From: Anthonomus grandis grandis
Lineage: Eukaryota; Arthropoda; Insecta; Coleoptera; Curculionidae
NCBI RefSeq assembly: GCF_022605725.1
Contig: NC_065547.1
Coordinates: 24,903,167 to 24,967,166 of the forward strand
Direction: 5' to 3'
DNA length: 64,000 nucleotides
Positions 35,601-46,100 of this stretch are shown here, piece after piece. The notes beneath the pieces were generated by a model. The model worked only from the letters and a program-made list of their open reading frames with translations, had not been told where the DNA came from and did not search any database. Both the position numbers and the translations under genes were made by a program. Numbering within the stretch: position 1 is the first letter of the stretch; each line of letters opens with the position of its first letter.

Positions 35601-37094
35601 GTTTCGTTAAATTCAAAATTTCCTATGAAAGCAAATTTCTTGGAGTGATCCTAATAGATAAATTCAATAAACACCAACTAAAATTTATATTATTATCGTA
35701 TAATACGTATTTCCACGCTTGCCAATAAGCTCTCCTGAGGTTGTCTACAAGAATTCAGAACTCAGTTGCGTGATCGGCAAATCTGTGAATCACGCTTTAG
35801 TGAAACTCACTTTCGTTATGGCAGATTATTCTGGGGAAATGCGAGCACATATTTATTTCAAATCTATAGGCGGGTACTCACTTAAAGGTGTATCACGTAA
35901 CGTATCTGATATGGTATCAACATACAAGTGTGTACGCCTCGTCTTCATTTACGGCGTATCCAGCTAAGAGCTTTCGGATCCGCTCTTTTTAGCAAGAGCT
36001 TCGCAGTGCTCGCAAAGAAATCACACGGAAAATGTTATCCGAAATGGTGGCTTGTGCTGCGTTTATTATTATTTATATACAACCTCAATGAAGATTGTAA
36101 AAGGCCTCGTCGATTTTGGTAAAGTGAAATATACAAAAAAAGAAATCGAACTAATTTAATATTGGATATGAAATCTCAATAGATCAGTGGACATTTCAAG
36201 AATTTTACGCGTATGGCATCTACAGATTTTAATTCCTGTTAAATCTTATTGGACCTAAAGAGAGAAGATTTTCACTAAAGAGACGAAGTTCAGAAAAGCT
36301 ATAACAATTTGTTATTAACAAATTGACTGTAACACTGAGATTTTTGGCAAATGGTGATTTGTTTACTAGTTTGCAGTATAGATGTAGAATATGCAAGCAA
36401 GTCATAAGCAAATTTGTTCCAGAAGTTTGTTAAGCAACTATTGACGTATTAAAAGGCAACGTGAAGGTAAGATATTTTTATTATTCTTTAAACTATACCT
36501 ATACCGAATCATTAAAGTCCATATTAAGTAACTCTGACAATTCACTATGCGGAGATGGCTGACAATTTGGTGATGGTTGTCCTGAATGTATCTGAATAGG
36601 AGATAGGGGGCGTTGAGAGTCTTTTGAAGACCTCAATAGCTTTGTGATTGTAGACGCTCTGAAATACTCTGAGTATAGATGATCTGAAGCTAGCTGCTTT
36701 GGAGACGACTGTCGGGATGGCAGGTTTGAGGATGACTGAGCCAGAGATTCTTGGCCTTGGGATTGCTGAGAGAGATGTCGATCTAGTTGAGTAGGAACAT
36801 GTAACACATATCCGGATGTACTCGGTGCTGCATGATATTCACCTGGTCGTATCGGGTTGGAGTAAACAGGTTGAATGTTAACATTATTGTCAAAGTAATG
36901 TCTGTCTGCCTTGAAAATTAAGTCGCATATGCCTTCTTGCACAGCGTTTTTAGTGTTTTCGGAATACTTTGTCATTTTACTTACGAATTCCAAAAAACTT
37001 CTAATTTCGTCATTTTTTATATTGCTAATTGGATCAGTTGGTTAGTTTCACCATGTCCTATCTTCATCCCATTACTCTCCTGAAACAATATTGG

Positions 37095-37132
<38 letters not shown>

Positions 37133-40100
37133 CACCACTTCACAGAATAAATTCCAATTAATGAGTGGGAAAATTACAACAATAAATTACAAAACATAGG
37201 TATCTTAAGAAAATCAAAAAGAATACAATATTATCAATAATTACAAGCAAATGGTATTAAAAGAAATATAGACAAAGTAAATTAAAGGTAAAACATCTAG
37301 GAAAAGTGTACCCTTTTAATTTCCGACAAACTGCAATTAAAGATGTCACACTGATCCAGAACAGAGTCATGTATGTTACATGCTCTGCGCAGAGGAGAAA
37401 ATTTACAAATGTTGGTTCTAGGTCTTGATAGGTAAAAAGTTGATGTATTCCTTGCTGATATGCGAGGCACATGAAAATTTAGTTGCTGCAATAGATCTGG
37501 TGAATCAATAATATTATTTACCAACTTAAATAAAAATTGCAAATCAGCGGATTTTCGCCGATCCTCCAGCAAAGCAAACGAAAATCTTTCCAATAAACGC
37601 TGATGTGGGAAACCAATTTCTGGGTACACTCCGTCACTCTTGTACCAAAGATATTTGAGAAATTTTCGTTGAATATTTTCAAGTTCATGAATATGATTTG
37701 TATAATATGGTGACCAAACTTGGGATGCATATTCCAATATTGATCTGACATAAGAAAAGTACAGAATTTTTAGACTAAGAACATTATTAAAATTTTGCGA
37801 GTTCCTGATGATATATCCCAACATTCTATAACTGCGCTTGACAATATCTAAAATATGCGGTTGAAAAGAGAAAGAGCTGTCAAAGATCACCCCTAAATCT
37901 CTAAATTCAGTTGATCTAGGCAGAATAACATCATCTATGGTATAGTTGTAAGTAATGAAGTTTTTCTTTAAGCCAAATGAGACAACATTACATTTAGCCG
38001 CATTAAGGGGTAGATTATTATTTTTACACCATGTATTCAAAAGACTTAAATTATTTTGTAGCCGCTCACAATCCAAAATAGAGTCAATTCTAATATATAG
38101 TTTATTGTCATCTGCGTACAGCAGGCTATTAACATCAAGTTGGTCAGATATTGTATTAATGAATGAGTTGAAAAGAAGTGGTCCCAGAATTGAGCCCTGT
38201 GGGACTCCGGAAGTGGCAACTATCTGCACCGAACTACGACCAAAACATTCCACGTGTTGTGGTCGCTCGGTAAGATAGGACTGTAAAAGATTTGACAAAG
38301 AAGAAGAAAATCCATAATATAGGTCGAAATTATTAATGAGAATGTTGTGGTCTAGTCGGTCAAATGCTTTTGAAAAGTCTGTATAAATAACATCGACTTG
38401 AGAGTTTGCATTTATTGATTCGGTGATATATTCTGTAAGAGAAATCAAATTTGTAGTGGTAGATCTACCTTTCATGAATCCATGTTGTCGAGTATTTACA
38501 AGACTCCCCACTTTAGGATATAAAGCAGAATGAAGTGCGCGCTCAAAACATTTGGAGAAGTTATTTATTATTGTGATAGGCCGGTAATTTTCAACCATGT
38601 TTTTGTCATTCTTTTTATGTATGGGAACAATTTTAGACGACTTCCAAAGATCAGGAAAACATTCTTGTTTAAGGGCCAAGTTAAAAAGAATTGTTAATGG
38701 TTTTGCAAAAACATGTCTACAGTCTGATAAAAGAAATGCGGGTATTTTGTCAGGTCCAACTATCGGTGTGGGTTTTATAGTTTTTAAAGCACTTAATACC
38801 TCGTTTTCAGTAAATCTAGTTATGGTTATGCACTCCGGGTACGGTGTCTGAATATTATTAGAGTTAGAGGCTTGAGGTGAACTAAAAGTCGTGTATGAGC
38901 TCCGAAAGAAAGCTGCAAATGCATCAGTAATACTCTGCGGATCCGATAACAAAGTTCCTTGTTGATCAAACATATTTTGGGGCAGGGAGTTATTTTTTTG
39001 TGAACTCCGAATTAACTTCCAAAAGTTATTAGGCTGCGAGTTTAAATCATTCTCAAGTCTCGCACAGTATTGTTTGTATGACAGCTCAACATTTCTTTTT
39101 ATTTTAGAACGCAATTCTCGAAAATTTATTAAATCTTGTTGAAAATGAAAGCGTCTAAATTTTATCCAAAATTTATGTTTTTGTTTTATGTCTCTTACTA
39201 TTTCAAAAGAAAACCAGGGCGGGTAGGTACGAGCTCTTTTTGCAGTTTTCGGAACATACATATCAAGACAAGAATAAATCTTCAGATAGAAAATGTTCAT
39301 AGCAGTATTAACATTTTTAACCGCTTCCAAATCACTCCAATCAACTCTAAGAAAACTGTCATATAACAATCTGAGGTCAGCTTTTTTAAAGTTATAAAAA
39401 ATATTATCTATTTTACAGTTATTAAACTTTTTGTCAGGGGTATAATTGAACCTTATAAATAACGAAGGATGGATAGCTTCCTCGTCAACCAAGAAGTCGT
39501 AGCATCGCTCCACAGTACAGAATTGAGGCTCTGATGTAATGACCAGATCCAATAATTTACCTTGAGAATTTTTAATAAAATTTACCTGATTCCAGTCAAA
39601 AAAGTTTAAAGTATAAATAATCTGGTTTAATCTGTTGGATGATAATGAATTTTCCGACTAATTAATATACTCAGGTATATTAAAGTCTCCTAGCAAAATT
39701 ATTTTTGAGTTGAAAAGATAGGTTAAAGAAGATAAGTATTCAAAAATATTTTCATATATATCAGCATTAAGTCCGGGTGGTATGTATATTAAAATAACAT
39801 ATACATAAGAGTGCTCAAATATAATTTTTATACCTATGATTTCAATAATATTTTTAAGGTTATAAGAAAGCGCCAAGTTTAACTTTACCACCGAAAATGA
39901 CTGCTTTACTGCTAATGCCACCCCCCCGCCCCTCTTCTCGGACATCTCTGCATAGTTTCTATCGCAGCGGTAGACAGAGTACGCATTCGGAAAAAGTTCC
40001 GAGCTATAAATCCCATCATTCAGCCAAGTCTCGGCCAAAGCAATAACGTCAAAATTGCATGTTAAAAGAGAATTGTAAAGTACTTTTGTTTTCGAGCGAA

Positions 40101-43100
40101 GTCCTCTAACGTTTTGATAACAGATGCGAAGGTCATTGCAACGACCATGCTGCCGAGACTCGACTGAATGCGAGCCGCAGGAACCACGAGAGAGAGGGCA
40201 GGCGGTTTCACCTTGCAGGTTGGGGGAAACCAATAAAGTTGGTTGCTACAGAGTGGACCCAAAAATATCGGACTTGAATTTGCTATTAGATTGTTTGTAT
40301 GCATAGCAAGCAAAATGGTCCCAAGCAGCGTGATTGATTTCAATATTCAATTTATATTTATTTTTTAAAGACTCGCAATTAGCACACTTATAATTTTTTT
40401 TATCTGCTGCTTTTAATGTGCACATTCTAACTTCATGTGCGCCTGCGCAAAGAGGACAAACGACGTTACCTTGGCAAAACTTCACTGAATGACCAAGAAC
40501 ATTGCATCTAAAACAGCGTGTTATTGATGTGGAGTCATAAATGTTGCAATTGTCAAGACCCACAACAATTCTTTTTTGATCAATTAGCTTTTTAAAAGTA
40601 AAAGTATCTAAACGTAAAGTAGCCTGAAATATAGTTTCATTTTTTTTTGTAGGCCAGACCTTAAGTACACTCATCCTAGATGCACCACTAAACAACAATT
40701 TATTTTGAGACCGCAAATGAAATTCTAGTGCTTCGTTAGAGTAATCTTCTGATAAACCAACTATTCGGATCAACGGCATTGTCGACTGAAGTTCTCGAAT
40801 CTCGTAGTCTTCCCTAAGTTTCTCATTGGCCAGATCCTTCATTTTTTCTGCGCTATTAGGTTCAACTGTGACAAGAACACCGCCATTTGCAATGTGTTTA
40901 ACATAGTTGAAGGATATGCTTTCATCCGCTGGCTTGATACGGTTTAAGATGTCAGCCTTAGTGTGACTGTTATCTTGTGCCGTATTCTTCGGTTTTATAA
41001 TAAGCCTTGTTTTTTGACCGCTCAACGCATCTGCATAACTAACTCTAGGTTGCTGGATCTCAGTAGGTTGTAGAACAGAGAGTTTCTCATCTATGGTCTG
41101 CAATATTGATTCTTTGACAGAAGAAATGTCGTTCTGCAAAGCTTCCCGAATGGTACTTTTAATTTCATCCAAAGGTAGATTACGACAGGAAAGACAACGC
41201 CAAGTCAGTCCAGGAATCGCTGTAATAACATTTACTGCATCACTGGGTATACGCATGCATTCAGCATGGAATCGCTTCTTACAAGATCCTGCGCAGGTGA
41301 GATGCGGCTTGCTGCGAGAGGATCCCGCCGACGTGTTGCAAAGCCCACACAAGGACATTTTTTATCTCTATAGACAATCTGTAGTGGTCACCAGAGAAGC
41401 TTCTGTGAAAATTTCAGAATTTTCGAACCATAAATACAGCCAAACCTTAACACTTTACTGGTCAGCGCAAAAACACACGTCCGCTCAGGTCAGCGCCTAA
41501 ACGATATATTATACAATATTATATATTTATTTCTTCAAATATATATGAATAAACATTAAAAAATATTGATTGGTTTCTTTTTTGCAGATTCCTAACAACT
41601 GTGAAGAGTGGAAAACTATTTCAGACGATTTTAATGTTTTGTGGAATTTTCCCAATTGCATTGGGGCGATGGACGGGAAACATGTATTATTACAAGCTCC
41701 ATTTAACAGTGGAGCAGAATTCTTTAATTATAAGTCTACATACAGCATCGTTCTCTTTGCACGGGTGGATGCAAATTATAACATTCTTTACGTGGATGCC
41801 GGCTTCAAGGAAGGATTTCGGACGGAGGAGTTTTTAAAAACAGCAAACTACACGAGATGATTGAAAATAATGAACTTCAATTACCAGCACCTATACATCT
41901 AAACGGTAGAACTAAGAAACTACCTTACTTTATTCTTGCCGATTCTGCTTTTGCCATGAGCGAAAGTGTTATGAACCTTATCCAGGGCAGAATCATCCCA
42001 AAGGCTCGAAAAAAAGGATCTTTAATTATAGATTGAGCAGAGCTAGGAGAGTGGTTGAAAACGTTTTTGGGATTATATCATCCACTTTCAGGGTGCTAAG
42101 GAAACCAATGCTCTTGGAGCCAGATAAAGCGACTGTTGTAGTAATAGCTATAGTTCACTTGCACAATTTTTTGAGGCGACCCTCTTCACGTAATTTTTAT
42201 ATGCCACGGCACTACGTCGACAGCGAAAACGAAGATGGACAATTAATCGAAGGAATTTGGCGACACGATCATGATATGACATCATTCTATCCTATAAGAA
42301 ATGTTGCACGCCGCTCTACAGCAGAAGTTAAAGGACTAAGAAATAAATTAGTAGACTATTTCATGGCCGAGGGAAGAATTGCCTGGCAAGACAAATATTC
42401 TTGAATCAGCTCTAAACGGGGGTGGAACATAAAGGTTGGGAATAAAGTAAATGGCGTATTCCTGGGTAAAAAATAGCTTTTTTACAGTAAAAATTTATTT
42501 TTATATATATTTATTCTGTTATTACCAAGAAGCAAATTTAAAAATCAAAATCTAAAAAAAACAAATAACGTTTTTTAGAAAAAATTTGACACCCTGTAAG
42601 TTAAAAAGAAACCTCGTAAAGCATAACTTCATATGGAAAAAATGTTATTTTTTACCAAGGAATCTACCATTTAATTTATTCCCAAAATTATTCCAAATAA
42701 TTTTTACTTTATATAAAATACTTACACTAGTTATAGTATTTAGTCGATTTTTCCGTGGAGCATCTCTCTTTGCGAGGAAGAAAAATATAAAAGCATAAAT
42801 ATAAAAAATTGTAAACAAAAATTGTTAAAAAAAAAGTTATTAATACATACCTTTACCGGTTCCATGGCTGTTCTTCGTTTTCATTTTCTCCCTTCTGTAG
42901 CAAGCCAATAATGTTATAAACTTCTTCTTGCAACTTTCTGCCGGTATACCCATAGCCTGACCAATATTCTCCCAGGCATCTGCTTTCAATTTTTTTTATA
43001 GTAATTAGTCTTTCGGATCCCATAACACTGGATAATTTTGGTAAATTTCAATTAAACTCAAAAAACACTTTTCTTCCGTCCACTGCTCTCCCATCGTGTT

Positions 43101-46100
43101 AATACGTCGACGTACACACTTGAAAGACGATCAAACTGACGTCCACGAGCGCGCTGCGAACCTCTTTGTGTTCGTTAAAAAACCGCCATGAGACGGATAA
43201 CTACGAGCGCAGTGCGATCCTCCTAGAAGAAGTTCGCAGCAGGCTCGCGCTGACGTAATCACTTGATACCGTATCAGATACGTTACGTGATACATCTTTA
43301 AGTGAGTACCCGCCTTATTATTTAGAACCTTTAGAGAGCGAAAAAACTTCTTGAAGAGGAGTCGTAGATACCCAGGCAGAAACTTGGATGGGTAATATCT
43401 TTCACTACGTACATTGGCTTTAACAAAAAAATAACAAGTTTTATGAGCGAATAAAAATCTTGAATATCCTTCATGTTAACATTCGTAAATTCCCAATGTG
43501 CCTTTAATCACATGGTCAAAGGGCTTATGTTGAGAACGTACACTATGTTATTCACTGCGTTAATATTTTGACGATTCACTTTGAAATCTTGATTGATTTA
43601 AGTTGCCTAGTCGAGATTTTTGTTAGCTATATACGACGGATATTCAAAAAGTAAGTTTCGCTAGCCTGGCGTTTATTGGGCGAAGTTTATCTGAATATAA
43701 TTTGACTTCCAGCAAGAGCGGAATTGGCTTTGGTGGCCAATAATATTTTTTGCTATCAGTACAAATACCTGTCCGATTATGAATTACGTGCGGTTATCCT
43801 TTTTTTTACTGCACAATAATAAAACGGCAATCAGATTCACAGTGACTACTTATGGTAAAGACTGTAAGAGATGCAGATGGAGCAAAGATCTCGAGAGACG
43901 TGCAGAATTGCACGATGAGCAGCGTGCAGGACGCCCAAGAAGCTTGATTACGGAAAATGCGATACCTATATTAAAGAAACTTTTCTCTTGTCTGTATAAA
44001 GAAGAAGACATTTTTAATGCTGATGAAATTGGTCTTTTTTTAAATGTCTTCCCGACAAAGCTTTAAGTTACAAGGTTGCAAAAAAAATAAGCAAAGAAAG
44101 AGTAATCTGTTTCCTTGCAGCCAATATGCCTAGAACAGAAAAGCTAAAGGTACTCTTAATTGAAAAGATTGCTAAACAGCGGTGTTTTAAAAGATTTGAT
44201 ATTTGCCAGTTACTTATAAAAAAATAAAAGAAGATGGATGACCGGTGATCTCTTGGAATTATGGCTCCTAGAACTTGATAAGTTTGGTTTTTAATCAATA
44301 GGTTTTCCGCGCGTCTCCAAATCAATGAAAAATTCAAATCCTCCAAATATGACTTCCACACTACAGCCTTTTGTTTAGGGTATAATAAAAATATTTTAAA
44401 CCATCTTGAATCGCATTCTTCCCCAAATCCATCTTATAGATTGTGTTAACATTTCAGTGCTTGAAATGTGAATCCAAGCCAGACAAATATCCAGAATCGT
44501 TTTAGGAAGGCCAGTTTTCAAATCAATAACTTTTATAATAAAGAGAAGTAAATTGTACTAGTTGAATTAAGGAATAACATCATAATTGAACATAACGACA
44601 ACGACAAGTAGTAGTCGAAGTTCTCGATAAAAACTTGATTACCAGCGAAAATCCAACAGATGATGAAATTGTTGGCAGTCAACTAAGAAGAACGAGAAGA
44701 AGCTATGAAAATTTCAGATAAAAGTGAAAATTCAAGGAAAACACCATCACAAAAAGAAGTTTTAAAAGCTTTTGTTACTATTCAAACAGAGACCATATTT
44801 TAAATTCTCTTGCCCAAATTAAAAAGATTTGTTGTACTATATAAGAATAAAAATGTTTATCAAAATCTTTTAATAAATCATTTAAAAAAAATAATAATTT
44901 TGTATTTAAGACAATTTACAGTTAATTTAATATATTTCGCCTTTGTTCAATTATATAATAGTTATTTATGTGAATAAATAAAAAAGGGGATTTTACACAC
45001 ATTACTTTTTACGCACTAGTGCGTAAAAAAATTGCGACTTTTTTGGGTACTAGTGCGTAATGGTTTTGAGCCGCCGAGAATTCTTCTTCTTTTCTTCGTT
45101 CGATTTTTATAGCTTGGGCCTGAAAGCAATATTGGTGGACTTGAGAGTAATATTAACAATTTTTATTTATTAATAATTATATAACAAAGGTAAGTTTTAA
45201 CTTTTGTGTTTTTTTTTGTAGATTATACGGTATTTTTTTTAAATATTAATAGTAATTTGTTATTATGGTTGTTTAGGTTAAGGTAATGTGATTATTAAAA
45301 CTTTTTTCCTATCTAAATCTAAATTTTTTAGGATCACATGACTCAAAATCACTCTTTTGTGCTATTGATCCAATTGGATTCAAATTTGATATTTGAGGTT
45401 TATTTAAGATTCAATTAAGAAATTTTGACAGATAATTGAGTTCCAGATCATGTGACTACTGTAACTTCTGTGCTATTCGTCCGATTGGCTTAAAATTTGG
45501 TATTTGGGTTTTATTTAGTATGCTATTACTAAATTTTGACAGATAATTGACAACTTCTTTGCTATTGGTCCGATTACGTTAAAATTTGGTATTTGAGGTT
45601 TATTTAGGATGCAATTAATAAATGTTGACATATATTTAACATAACACACTATATTGACATACAACGCGACCAAATAACACATTATAGCTCTTTGAAGCAT
45701 GATACTGCAAGAACTGATCCCCTCTTTCCTTCGTATATAAACTATGGCCTCCCTGACTAACCTTAAGACTTAAGTACACCGGATAATGTATGGTTTTTTT
45801 TAAGAATTTCTTTAAGGCTCTTCACAAACAAGACCTCAGCGTTTTAAACTGGTCCCCACAGACCAAAAATATAGAAGCGAAGCAACTATACTTGTTACTT
45901 ATTACGTATGACCTGGAAGTTGAAGACTTTGGGTCGAGTGAAGTCCAGACTTCAACCTATTAGATTTTTGCTTATGGGGATACATAAAATTAATAGGGAT
46001 AGTCATACATGGTAAAAATATGAACTACTGTTGAGTCATTTCGAAATGAGCAATTATTTTCTAAGATTCGACGATGTTTCAGTAAAAGAGTTTTGAAATA

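Larger units (their letters stand above)
37100..41500 (-). mobile_element. CR1/Jockey-like LINE 3 with PHD-like ORF1, near intact
   Basis: On the minus strand: a 5' UTR (about 41500-41360), ORF1 (41358-40246), ORF2 (40233-37297), a short 3' UTR and a 3' tail of TAAA repeats (seen as TTTATTTA on the plus strand, 37103-37132) instead of a pure A tail. The motif 'acaatatt' occurs on both flanks (37085 and 41512) and may be part of a TSD. The element is inserted in the transposase intron of the Harbinger element. A 5'-truncated relative lies at 51977-52548. Confidence 0.85.
36032..42404 (+). pseudogene. PIF/Harbinger transposase, two exons, recently inactivated
   Basis: Exon 1 (36032-36469) reads MLSEMVACAAFIII, RPRRFW, then DQWTFQEFYAYG, LLNLIGPKERRFSL, KLTVTLRFLANGDLFTSLQY and VISKFVPEVC, with several stops. 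It ends at AAG|GTAAGA. Exon 2 (from 41588, after TTTTTTGCAG) reads IPNNCEEWKTISDDFN and the first catalytic Asp in CIGAMDGKHV. After a frameshift near 41845, LPYFILADSAFAMSE holds the second Asp. After another near 42035, RARRVVENVFGIISSTFRVL holds the Glu. It ends WQDKYS at 42404. The DDE triad is visible, but stops and two frameshifts inactivate it. The LINE lies inside its intron. Confidence 0.85.
36499..43099 (-). pseudogene. Harbinger-encoded MADF/BESS-type protein, broken, interlocked with transposase
   Basis: A first exon (43099 to about 42850, minus) reads MGEQWTEEKCFLSLIEIYQN, YPVLWDPKD, a stop, then DAWENIGQAMGIPAESCKKK, a MADF (Myb-like DNA-binding) domain, and ends near a GT donor after NSHGTG. 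The C-terminal exon (about 37040-36499) reads DPISNIKNDEIRSFLEFVSK, AVQEGICDLIFKADRHYF, then a Ser/Gln/Pro-rich tail ending ELLNMDFNDSV; the first part resembles a BESS-like region. In Harbinger elements this second protein helps transposase enter the nucleus and bind DNA. Its intron spans transposase exon 2 and the inserted LINE. A middle exon was not found. Confidence 0.65.
35878..43315. mobile_element. PIF/Harbinger transposon carrying a LINE insertion
   Basis: The ends AGGCGGGTACTCACTTAAAG (35878) and CTTTAAGTGAGTACCCGCCT (to 43315) are inverted repeats of about 50 bases with few mismatches; the core 'gtatcacgtaacgtatctga' is shared. Both are flanked by TAT, a 3-bp duplication as expected for PIF/Harbinger. 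The element carries the two genes typical of the superfamily, a DDE transposase (plus strand) and a MADF/BESS protein (minus strand). About 4.4 kb of its 7.4 kb is a later LINE insertion, so the original length was about 3 kb. It sits in the 20-kb ERMP1 intron. Confidence 0.9.

Noticed and set aside
37955..41500. Plus-strand open frames over LINE 3 (for example 41093-41500)
   Set aside because: They are shadows of the minus-strand ORF1 and ORF2.
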